Positions 36,081 to 44,120 of a stretch of DNA of 64,000 nucleotides are shown piece after piece; the stretch's first letter is position 1; every line of letters starts with the position of its first letter. The DNA lies in the NCBI RefSeq assembly GCF_900142845.1, contig NZ_FSRU01000001.1:2914001-2978000 (forward strand). Reading direction: 5' to 3'. The notes under the pieces are model-generated. The model was not told the DNA's origin. It made no database searches and saw nothing but the letters and a program-made list of their open reading frames with translations. This stretch comes from Paraburkholderia phenazinium (GTDB lineage Bacteria > Pseudomonadota > Gammaproteobacteria > Burkholderiales > Burkholderiaceae). The translations under genes were made by a program, and so were the position numbers.

Positions 36081-36422
36081 CGTCACAGAACTGGGGCGCG
36101 CTCGGCGACGGTGCGTTCGCGCGACAAGCCAATGTACTGAGAGATGCGTGTCGGGGTTAGATGTCCGCTATGTAGATACGGGTCCGACTGCTCAGGGTCG
36201 CGTGCCGACCATCGCCGTCGGGCAGTGACCGGCCTGTAGCCGCCCATCGTGAACGTCTTCTTTCGGGTATGCTGGGATCCCTACGATTTCAAGTCTTGCA
36301 GGGGCGATCGTCATCGGCCTGGTGGGTGCGATACGAATCATCGAAATCGCCTGCAACGTGTCGATTCGACAGCCCTTCGTTCGTCGTGGTTTTGAAGCAC
36401 CATTCAACTCAGGAGAACGACG
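36081..36422. other. Intergenic region, no gene seen
   Basis: No supported gene. A short coding-like stretch near 36094-36162 (ending ANVLRDACRG) may be the last trace of a lost gene, but is too short to name. Confidence 0.4.
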
Positions 36423-36860
36423 ATGCGATTCATCATCACAGCCCAGGCAAGTGCAGACAATGTGAAGCCGGATGCCGGCGGCGGTTTGGACGAGGCCCTT
36501 CTCACGGCATACATGAGATTCAACGAAGAGATGTACAAGGCCGGTGTCCTGGTGGCTTCCGAAGGCTTGAACCCAGCAGCGCCCGGAGCGCGAATTGCGG
36601 TTAGCAAGGGGAAACGCTACATCGTTGATGGCCCATTTGCCGAGTCCAAGGAACTGGTCGGTGGCTTTTACATCGTCGAAGTTGGATCGCTCGAGGAAGC
36701 GATTTCCTGGGCATTGCGCGCGCCATCCGGTCTCGGCTCGGACGATGTACTGGAGGTGCGCCAACTCACCGGAGCGGGCGACGTCCCGCCCGACGTCCTC
36801 GACATCATCCGGGCAGCGGCACCGACCTGGAGCGAGTCGGTTTGGCAGGCGCGGAAGTGA
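36423..36860 (+). CDS. YciI-related (DGPF domain) protein
   Basis: This 145-residue protein starts MRFIITAQASAD and carries the hallmark VDGPFAESKELVGGFYIVEV (about residues 68-87), the DGPF motif of YciI-like proteins. The histidine/aspartate pair of the fold is not obvious at the N-terminus. Members often sit beside ECF sigma factors, but none is adjacent here. The biochemical role is unknown. It has a good ribosome site (AGGAGAACG). Confidence 0.85.
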   Translation: MRFIITAQASADNVKPDAGGGLDEALLTAYMRFNEEMYKAGVLVASEGLNPAAPGARIAVSKGKRYIVDGPFAESKELVGGFYIVEVGSLEEAISWALRAPSGLGSDDVLEVRQLTGAGDVPPDVLDIIRAAAPTWSESVWQARK

Positions 36861-36970
36861 AGGCCACAGACGGAACCGCCGAGTTGCCGCCCAGCCGCGT
36901 GCTCGAGTCGACGACCGCCGGCTTCAGGTCGGTGGCGTTACGTTCGGCCTGACCGATTTCAGGCTGGACT

Positions 36971-37018
36971 CGACCACAAAGGGACATCCACACATGCAAG
37001 TAGAATCGTCAACAATCG
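36971..37018 (+). repeat. 48-base intergenic repeat, copy 4
   Basis: It begins CGACCACAAAGGGAC and ends ATCGTCAACAATCG, and is the most divergent copy at the 5' end. It lies 110 bases after the YciI-like gene and 44 before the next start codon. Confidence 0.65.
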
Positions 37019-37062
37019 GCCCAGGCGATTTGATGGCCGTTCCTCTTTCGTGAGACACAGCG

Positions 37063-37800
37063 ATGAAGGTAACGATTGCCTATATCGAGGAACCACCGTT
37101 CGGTTGGACGGAAGCGAACCGTACCGTTACCGGCGCTGACATCGAGTTGGCCGAAGCGGTTCTTCGGGAGATTGGCGCCACCCGGATCGAGCATCGTCTG
37201 ACGATATTCAGCGAACTGCTCCCAGGCGTCGAAGCCGGCCGGTGGGACATGAACGTTCCGCTGTTCGTGACACCCGAACGCGCCGCCCGGGTGGCGTTCA
37301 GCGTGCCCGTCTGGGCGATCGGGGACGGCTTCCTGGTTCGGGCGGGCAATCCAAAGTCGCTCAAGAGCTATGCGTCACTTGCTGAACGCCAGGATGCGCG
37401 CCTTGGCATCATTGCCGGCCAGGTTCAGCACGACTCGGCAAGGGAATCGGGAGTAACCGAGAACCAAATAGTCATCTTCGAACATCAGAACGACGCTATC
37501 GCGGCAGTACGTTCGGGCGCGATCGACGCGTACGCAAGCACTGCGCTGGGAAATCGCATGCTTGCGGATCGGATCGGTGGCTCTGTCCTCGAGGCCGTGG
37601 AGCACGAGAGGGGAACGAGTGAGAAGCAACAACATCTCCCTCTCGGAGCGTTCTCGTTTAGTAGACGAAATAGCGAATTGCTTAATGCGGTAAACGAGCG
37701 CCTGCGTTCATATCTGGGCTCATCAGACCATCGCGCTCGTATGGCGAGATTCGGCCTGACTCACAACGAGATCGAACCTGCTCTCCCACGTCGAGCATGA
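37063..37800 (+). CDS. Substrate-binding protein of the polar amino acid type, without signal peptide
   Basis: This 245-residue protein has the type II periplasmic-binding fold: VTIAYIEEPPFGW, VTGADIELAEAVLREIG, RWDMNVPLFVTPERAARVAFS and LGIIAGQVQHDSA. It begins directly at the fold with MKVTIAYIEE, and no hydrophobic leader was found in frame upstream. It may be a cytoplasmic relative of amino-acid binding proteins, or its leader has been lost. No permease or ATPase lies nearby. The ligand is unknown. Confidence 0.75.
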   Translation: MKVTIAYIEEPPFGWTEANRTVTGADIELAEAVLREIGATRIEHRLTIFSELLPGVEAGRWDMNVPLFVTPERAARVAFSVPVWAIGDGFLVRAGNPKSLKSYASLAERQDARLGIIAGQVQHDSARESGVTENQIVIFEHQNDAIAAVRSGAIDAYASTALGNRMLADRIGGSVLEAVEHERGTSEKQQHLPLGAFSFSRRNSELLNAVNERLRSYLGSSDHRARMARFGLTHNEIEPALPRRA

Positions 37801-37902
37801 GACGGCCTTCGGCCGACGGGATACAAATTCTCCGGATCGACAAAGGAAGTTCGCGTCGAGGTTACGTAAACGATTGACGGACGCTGACTAAACTTCCGGG
37901 TT

Positions 37903-37950
37903 CGGCCACGAAGAGACGGTCAAACGCGACGCGTAGGTCGTCAACAATTC
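37903..37950 (+). repeat. 48-base intergenic repeat, copy 5
   Basis: It begins CGGCCACGAAGAGAC and ends GTCGTCAACAATTC. It is 102 bases after the previous gene and 67 before the next start codon. As with copy 3, CCGGGTT stands just before it. Confidence 0.65.
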
Positions 37951-38017
37951 ACCGTTGCAGTGTTGGTGTGCCACCCATGTGGCAAACTTAGCAGCCCAGC
38001 ATCTAAAGCGGAGTGAT

Positions 38018-39127
38018 ATGCGAGTCGTCGTACTCGGTGGTTACGGTAATTTTGGTGCGCGGATCTGCCGTGGGCTTGCAGAAGATGCGGCGATAGAGCT
38101 CGTGGTTGCCGGGCGGGACGAGGCGCAAGCTGCTGCCTTTGCGAGGACACTCGGGAGAAACGTATCGGCAATGTCACTCGACGCATGCGCTTTGGATTTT
38201 TCTAAACGTCTAGGCGTGCTCAAACCCGATTTGGTAATCCACACAGCAGGGCCGTTTCAGGGACAAGGTTACGATGCCGCTCGAGCGATCGCAGAGTGCG
38301 GAGCACACTACATCGATCTCGCAGACGGCCGGCGGTTTGTGTGTGACTTCTCCGAAGCACTGGACGCGTCGTTCAAGGCCGCCAAGCGCACAGCCTTCAG
38401 CGGTGTGAGCACGCTACCCACCCTGTCGGCGGCGGTCGTCGATGATTTGCGTCATCGTTTCGCCGAACTATCTTCGATTGAGATTTGCATCGCACCGGGG
38501 CAGCAGGCTCCGCGCGGCAAGGCGACTTTGGCAGCGGTGTTGTCATACTGTGGCGAGACCGTTCAAGTATGGCAAGGTGGCCGCTGGACATCACAAACGG
38601 GGTGGTCGAACCCAATACGAATTTCGTTTGCGAAACTGAAGTCGCGCCTCGGAGCCTTATGCGACGTTCCAGACCTCGAGCTATTCCCGCAACGGTATCC
38701 GGGCGTGACCAACGTCATTTTCCATGCCGCGCTTGAAGTTGAGCTAACGCAGCGTGTTTTCGCCTTGATCGCATGGGCAAGGCGTCGACGATTAATTTCG
38801 CGTGCAAGTCTGCTGGCCCCTGTGCTATACCGCACGGGGACGTGGCTTGATCGTTTCGGCTCAGGGCTCGGCGGCATGGTAATTCGGCTCGATGGGCTTT
38901 CCTCGCAAAGGCAGCCTCTTCATCTTGAGTGGCACCTTACCGTAGACAATAACCACGGGCCGGAAATCCCTTGCATGGCGGCGATCTTGTTGGCACGAAG
39001 GTTGGCACATGGCGACACGTTCGCGTCTGGTGCGCAGACTAGCGCGGGCTCGCTACTCCTGCGGGAGTTTGAGCCGGAATTCGCACGGTGGGGCATCCAG
39101 ACTGAGGTGATCGAACGCGTTGGTTGA
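38018..39127 (+). CDS. Saccharopine dehydrogenase-like NAD(P)-binding protein
   Basis: This 369-residue protein starts MRVVVLGGYGNFGARICRGL, a Rossmann GGxGxxG motif, then VVAGRDEAQAAAFA, DLVIHTAGPFQGQGYDAARAIAECGAHYIDLADGR. This is the Sacchrp_dh_NADP domain found in saccharopine reductases and trans-acting enoyl reductases. The C-terminal half is not diagnostic. The ATG at 38018 follows GGAG. The function is unknown; lysine metabolism is not supported by neighbours. Confidence 0.8.
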   Translation: MRVVVLGGYGNFGARICRGLAEDAAIELVVAGRDEAQAAAFARTLGRNVSAMSLDACALDFSKRLGVLKPDLVIHTAGPFQGQGYDAARAIAECGAHYIDLADGRRFVCDFSEALDASFKAAKRTAFSGVSTLPTLSAAVVDDLRHRFAELSSIEICIAPGQQAPRGKATLAAVLSYCGETVQVWQGGRWTSQTGWSNPIRISFAKLKSRLGALCDVPDLELFPQRYPGVTNVIFHAALEVELTQRVFALIAWARRRRLISRASLLAPVLYRTGTWLDRFGSGLGGMVIRLDGLSSQRQPLHLEWHLTVDNNHGPEIPCMAAILLARRLAHGDTFASGAQTSAGSLLLREFEPEFARWGIQTEVIERVG

Positions 39128-39411
39128 TGATTGCGCGCGGTATCGCAAAGGGCAGCCATGTCGAAACTGGGATGGCGGCCTAGGGTCGCCCCGAAGCAAT
39201 CGTCGCCGGCCCGCGTTCGACCAGTTCAGGTGGCATGTATTCCTGAAGATGGTTCCGGGTGGCTTGGCCTTCGTTTCCCACGAGTTTGCAGAAAACGTGG
39301 TTTCAGTGACGCCCATCTGCTATAGCCGAGCAGTTTCCCGAGATCGTTCTTGATCCCATCGCAGACTACATTGTCCAGACCATCAATGCCGGCACCTAAG
39401 CACTCAGCGAG

Positions 39412-39816
39412 ATGAACAGAAGAAAGAGACTGACTTTTTGGGGCGCTGACGAAAACGACGACAGTCTTCCGCGCGCTGTCATGGAGGGTCGAAAGACCGT
39501 CACCGCCGACACAGTCGCGGACTACCACACGCCGTACGGCGAATACGGCGACGGTGGCTATGTGCCTGGTGACATCATCGAGGTTTACGATTTGAAGCAG
39601 CGGCTTCGCTGCATCATCAAGGCGACCAAGGTGTATACGATCGAATTCGGAGACATCCCGGAGGAAGTCTGGCGCGGCGAAACGTTTTCCAGTGCGGAGG
39701 AGTTCCGCGAATGCCATATTCGGTGCATGCCGCACCTTGAACTGCATGATCACTTCGAACTGGTGACGCTGCACTTTGAATTGATTGAGATCATCGCGCG
39801 CGACGTAGTGGACTGA
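39412..39816 (+). CDS. ASCH-domain protein
   Basis: This 134-residue protein starts MNRRKRLTFWGAD. VMEGRKTVTADTV and YVPGDIIEVYDLKQRLRC match the ASCH (PUA-like) beta-barrel, with a lysine-threonine pair at the putative RNA or nucleotide site. FSSAEEFRECH near the C-terminus is also typical. ASCH proteins bind or act on RNA or modified nucleosides. It is the last gene of the accessory region before the TonB receptor. Confidence 0.75.
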   Translation: MNRRKRLTFWGADENDDSLPRAVMEGRKTVTADTVADYHTPYGEYGDGGYVPGDIIEVYDLKQRLRCIIKATKVYTIEFGDIPEEVWRGETFSSAEEFRECHIRCMPHLELHDHFELVTLHFELIEIIARDVVD

Positions 39817-39919
39817 CGCTAAACGCGCGTCGCGATGAAGTTACTCGGCAGGCCCGCTTTTCCAGAGCGTCCTCGCGAACCTCAACAGCTCACGATTTCG
39901 TTCACTGAGCTAAAACAGG

Positions 39920-42376
39920 TTAGAACAGGTACTTCGCACGGAGGTAATAGAACCCACCGTCCATACCGATAGCAGACGTCGTGGGGTCGAAATCGGCCCC
40001 TGCGTATTGAGCTGCCGCAGGCAGTTTGTTCGGATACTCATTGAACAGGTTCTTCGCGCCCACCGCCACCTCAAAGCGCTTTGTCACGTCGTAACGTGCT
40101 TCGACATCCGTGGTGTATTCCACCTTGTTGGTGAACGGTATGAATACGGTGACCGAACCGGCATTCGGTCCGGTACGGTACGACTCCTCCGCCGAGGTGG
40201 TGCCGAAGCGCGTCTCGTGCAGAGATACGCCCCATTTGCCATAGTTCCACACTCCCCCAGCAACGATGTTGCTCTTCGGTGTCCCACTGGTCAGATAGGC
40301 AATCTGCTGAGCATTGAGCAGCGGCTGGCCATTCGTTCCGGGAGCCAGATGCGTCAACGTCGTGTTGTTGAAGTTGACGCCGAGGTCCCAATCGATCGTG
40401 CCATATTGTCCAATGTACGTATGGTACGTCGCCGCCAGATCGATGCCGTCGGTGCGCGTGTTCGCACCGTTGGTGAAATAACTGGCTGAGATCGCCGAGG
40501 CCGGAATGCCCAGCGGGGTCGAGAATCCCGCCAGGCCAATCGCGTTGATTGCAGCCTCGCCGGCCTGCGAGCCGCCTTCGACGATACGGTTGCGGATATC
40601 GATCTCATAGGCGTCGAGCGTGACGTTGATATCGTGCGTCGGCGTCAACACAAGACCCAGGTTGTAGCTTGTCGATTCCTCCGGCTTCAGCGGCTGCGCA
40701 CCGAGCGCTCTAGCGGCCGCTGAATTCGCCGCAAGCAATGCGAACGCCGAGGTCGGCGTCGGACTAATCGTTGTGTAATATTGTTCGGCCAGCGTCGGCG
40801 CACGGAACCCCGTGCCGACACTCCCGCGCAACGCGATCCATGGAGTGAAGTCGTAGCGGGTCGAGATCTTGCCGTTCGTGGTGTCGCCCACGTCGCTATA
40901 GTGCTCGAATCGTCCCGCGAGATCGAGCTGCCACTTTTGGGTTAGCCTGGTCGCCAGATCGATATAGGTGCCGAGCACGTCACGCGTATTGTCGCTCGCG
41001 CTCGCCGGTGTCAGACCGACCAGTGCCGGCGTCCCTCCGTATAGATACGCATCCGGCTCGCCTGCGCCGACCGAATAGCCCTCGGTGCGCTGTTCGAAGC
41101 CGAACGACACGGTCACAGGCGCCGGCAAGCCAGGCAAACTGAACGGGCGCGTGAAATCAAGGTTATTGGTCCACTCGGTGTTCTCCTGATTGCCGATATA
41201 GAACTGCGTCGGCGTGTGACCCGTCGCGTCGTACAAGCCGATGTTCTCCGACGTCACCTGACTAAAGCCAGCGTAATCGCCGCCGTATGTCGTGCTCAGA
41301 TCCCACTTCCAGCCCAACAGATCGTCCCCTTTCACGCCGACCGTCACCGAGAAGTCGTTTTCGTTAATGAGGTCCTGCGGAATGAAGCCGTTTGGATAAA
41401 CCGCAGGAAGAACAACGGAGCCCCGGATCGACTGATAACTGGCCGCATCCCGATGGGCATAGGTGCCGAACCCGTAGAGCTCCACACTGTCGCTCACGTA
41501 ATAGCCGGCGTTGAATCCGACAACCTCACGCGTGCTTGACGGATCGCCAAAGTAAGCATTGCTTACCGAGCCGGCGAGCGCCCCGGTGTGAGCGTACTGC
41601 CCCGTCCGGTCCGTATGATTCTCCCGAGACACCTCTGCGCTCAAATCCAGAAACCCGCCTACTCCCAGCGCAAGCCCGTAATGGGCGGACTCGTCCTGAC
41701 GGAGGCCATCTCCCTGATAGGTCTGCCCCGTCGACGTTTCGATTGAACCACCCTTGGTGTCCGACTTGAGAATGATGTTGATCACCCCCGCGATGGCATC
41801 GGAGCCGTACTGCGCGGCCGCACCGTCACGCAGAATTTCCACGTGGTCGACGGCACTCACCGGGATCAGATCGATGTCGACGCCGGTGGAACCTTGCTGC
41901 GGCCCCGGGTTAAGCGCAATCGTCGCAGTCGAATGCCGGCGCTTACCGTTGACGAGCACCAGCACCTGGTCAGGTGTCAGGCCATGGAGTGTCAGCACAT
42001 CGACCAAGGCGGCTTGCGCTCCACCCATGGCCTGACGCTGGATCGACGGCGACAGTGAAACCAGCGCATCGCGCAGGTCGGTCTGGCCAGTGCTCTGCAA
42101 CTGGGCAGCCGTAATCACATCCACCGGCGTCAGGCTCTTTGTGGCCTTGGTCGCCGTACGGGTCCCCGTAATCACCAGTTGATCTTGAACCTGCACGCCA
42201 TTCGTCCCACCTTGCTGCGGCACGGCGCCGGCCGGTTGCGCCGCAGGTGGCACGGCCGCACTCTGCGCGAAGGCGGCGCCGGTGCATGCGAACGCGGCCA
42301 CCGCCGCCGAAATCGCCTTGCACCGAGCCCCTACTCTGGCCTTGCTACCCAGCATTGCTGAACGTCTGTCACGCAT
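39920..42376 (-). CDS. TonB-dependent outer-membrane receptor
   Basis: This 818-residue protein has a signal peptide (cleavage near GAAFAQ), a plug domain (LVITGTRTATKATKSLTPVDVITA, then AAQYGSDAIAGVINIIL) and a 22-strand-type barrel ending in AKYLF, the terminal aromatic needed for outer-membrane insertion. It imports a substrate that cannot be inferred from sequence. A lone periplasmic binding protein gene lies 112 bases upstream on the same strand and may share the transcript. Confidence 0.92.
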   Translation of the reverse strand: MRDRRSAMLGSKARVGARCKAISAAVAAFACTGAAFAQSAAVPPAAQPAGAVPQQGGTNGVQVQDQLVITGTRTATKATKSLTPVDVITAAQLQSTGQTDLRDALVSLSPSIQRQAMGGAQAALVDVLTLHGLTPDQVLVLVNGKRRHSTATIALNPGPQQGSTGVDIDLIPVSAVDHVEILRDGAAAQYGSDAIAGVINIILKSDTKGGSIETSTGQTYQGDGLRQDESAHYGLALGVGGFLDLSAEVSRENHTDRTGQYAHTGALAGSVSNAYFGDPSSTREVVGFNAGYYVSDSVELYGFGTYAHRDAASYQSIRGSVVLPAVYPNGFIPQDLINENDFSVTVGVKGDDLLGWKWDLSTTYGGDYAGFSQVTSENIGLYDATGHTPTQFYIGNQENTEWTNNLDFTRPFSLPGLPAPVTVSFGFEQRTEGYSVGAGEPDAYLYGGTPALVGLTPASASDNTRDVLGTYIDLATRLTQKWQLDLAGRFEHYSDVGDTTNGKISTRYDFTPWIALRGSVGTGFRAPTLAEQYYTTISPTPTSAFALLAANSAAARALGAQPLKPEESTSYNLGLVLTPTHDINVTLDAYEIDIRNRIVEGGSQAGEAAINAIGLAGFSTPLGIPASAISASYFTNGANTRTDGIDLAATYHTYIGQYGTIDWDLGVNFNNTTLTHLAPGTNGQPLLNAQQIAYLTSGTPKSNIVAGGVWNYGKWGVSLHETRFGTTSAEESYRTGPNAGSVTVFIPFTNKVEYTTDVEARYDVTKRFEVAVGAKNLFNEYPNKLPAAAQYAGADFDPTTSAIGMDGGFYYLRAKYLF

Positions 42377-42488
42377 GGTCAGTCTCTACAAGTCAGAAAT
42401 GCAATCGGCTCAATGCGGGCCGCGCACAGGTTCAATCCCCGGTCTTTTCGCGTATCGGGTAATTGAACAAAAATCCCGTTCCACTCGA

Positions 42489-43433
42489 TCAGGAATCCTT
42501 ATATCCTGGCGGATTGGTCTCCGAGTGCGAGATTGCCTCGGCTTCAAGCCCCCACCGGGCGAGCGCCGCCTGATATTGCCCTCCCGCGATCAAGCCATTG
42601 GTCGCCTCGGTCAGAGCATCAGCGAGTCCAGCGCCCTTGCGCGATGCAATCGCTACGTCGGCCCTGAGCGGCCAACCCGCATTGACGGTTCCGACGAGAC
42701 GAATCTTTCCTTGCGTCGCCGCCGCATAGGCGAGCGGTGCGTGGGGATTGAAAATCGCATCGGCGCGATTGGACAACAATGCGAGCGAGGCCGTGTCCAG
42801 ATCGTCGAAATACTGGAGCGAGGTTTCCTTGAGTCCCTGCGCTACGTTCTGCTTGTTCCATTCCAGCAGGATGCGCTCCTGGATCGTTCCCGAACCCGTG
42901 ATGACGCGAAGACCGGCGATATCCTTCGGCTCGCGAATTGACTGGATTGCGCTGGCCACCGGTACATAGAAGGCATGCAAACCGAGCCGATAGGTCGTGA
43001 AATCGAATTTCTGCTTGCGCTGCTCCGTCACGCCCACATTCGAGATCACCGCGTCGTACTTGCTGGAAGCGAGCCCCAACGGCCAATCCGGCCATGCGAC
43101 AGGCACGAATACCAGTTTCAGGCCAAGCGCGTCAGCCACGAGCAGAGCGTAGTCCGGATCCGAACCGACAATCGAGCGCGCGTCGGTGGCATAGCTTGCA
43201 ATCGGCGCTGCGAATGGCGCAACGGCAACCGTCAGCACGCCAGCCTCGACAAAACGGTATCCATTGCTCAAGCGTTGCACTGCCGCGGGATTCTTCCGGG
43301 CTCTCACCCGTCCGCGCTGTTCCGGGCTGAAGTCGAATGAGTGGGTATCGGCTAGCGCCCGTTGCACCGGCCAGAGAGTCGATGCGGCAGCAAGCGCCGC
43401 AAGATTCGAGAGGAATTTTCTGCGTCGTGTCAT
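42489..43433 (-). CDS. Periplasmic amino-acid-type substrate-binding protein
   Basis: This 314-residue protein starts MTRRRKFLSNLAALAAASTL, a signal peptide with a Tat-like RRRKFL stretch. The type II binding fold follows: DYALLVADALGLKLVFVPVAWPDWPLGLASSKYDAVISN, then VTEQRKQKFDFTTYRLG and VITGSGTIQERILLEWN. This is the SBP_bac_3 pattern. No ABC permease or ATPase lies beside it. Its neighbour is a TonB receptor gene, suggesting it accepts the receptor's cargo in the periplasm (inference). Confidence 0.87.
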   Translation of the reverse strand: MTRRRKFLSNLAALAAASTLWPVQRALADTHSFDFSPEQRGRVRARKNPAAVQRLSNGYRFVEAGVLTVAVAPFAAPIASYATDARSIVGSDPDYALLVADALGLKLVFVPVAWPDWPLGLASSKYDAVISNVGVTEQRKQKFDFTTYRLGLHAFYVPVASAIQSIREPKDIAGLRVITGSGTIQERILLEWNKQNVAQGLKETSLQYFDDLDTASLALLSNRADAIFNPHAPLAYAAATQGKIRLVGTVNAGWPLRADVAIASRKGAGLADALTEATNGLIAGGQYQAALARWGLEAEAISHSETNPPGYKDS

Positions 43434-44120
43434 AAGTTGGGCTCTTTGGATGGCAATGCATGCCAGGTGCGCTGACGCTCGGAATCAAAACAGGTAATGC
43501 GCGCACGTAACAGACGCCACCGTTCGGGCAGATCTGCGAGGCGTAGACAATCAATCAATAGTGCTTAGCATATTAAGACCACGCAATCCGGCTAGATCCA
43601 TCATGAAACATGGGCTGCCGGAATAGTGCAGGAGCATCACTCTGGAGCAAACCAAGTATTTGGCAGATCGTTATACAGACCTAATTCAATACCTAAGCCC
43701 GCACGCATCCCAATGGCCACGTCCAATCAAGCGTCGCCGCTACTGCCATTAAATGAACAATATTTGATCCGCCACACCTCATCCGGCACCGGTTCGGCGA
43801 GATGGAACAGACAGTCAACTGATTGGCCAGCGATTGCATTGCACAGCGCAATACGTTGGGTTTAGGCACGACGGGCTTGACCGTTCTGCGCGCTGAATCC
43901 GTGGGACGGTCTCGCTTACCTGTCTTTCAGCTTTCAACCATCAAAACAAAGGGTTGGTAAGGAAGTTTGTCAACGAATCAAAACTTATTAACTTGTATCT
44001 AAAAAATTTTGATCCGCTAATCCGGGCCTGCTATGTTCCTTTCCGCTATTGGCTTCTACGACATGGGTCCGGGGCGCAGTTCGCGCACATCGTGCCATTA
44101 CACGCGAGGGGAACGTAAAC
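43434..44120. other. Intergenic region between divergent transport genes, no gene seen
   Basis: This is the longest non-coding stretch of the window. It should hold promoters for the binding protein on the left and the second receptor on the right. Its last 150 bases are AT-rich. No operator was recognised. Confidence 0.5.

Noticed and set aside
36094..36162. Coding-like stretch ending RDACRG after the HEPN gene
   Set aside because: There is no start codon or family match, and it is only about 22 residues.
26999..37950. Integron gene-cassette array with attC sites
   Set aside because: The gene-repeat-gene layout on one strand suggested it, but the repeats lack the GTTRRRY and RYYYAAC core pairs and the long inverted symmetry of attC, and no integron integrase is present.
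26999..37950. CRISPR array
   Set aside because: The repeats are kilobases apart with genes between them and vary in sequence. No regular spacers and no cas genes were seen.
39322..39399. Coding-like stretch ending TINAGT before the ASCH gene
   Set aside because: It looks like the tail of a lost gene (EIVLDPIADYIVQ), but has no start and is too short to assign to a family.
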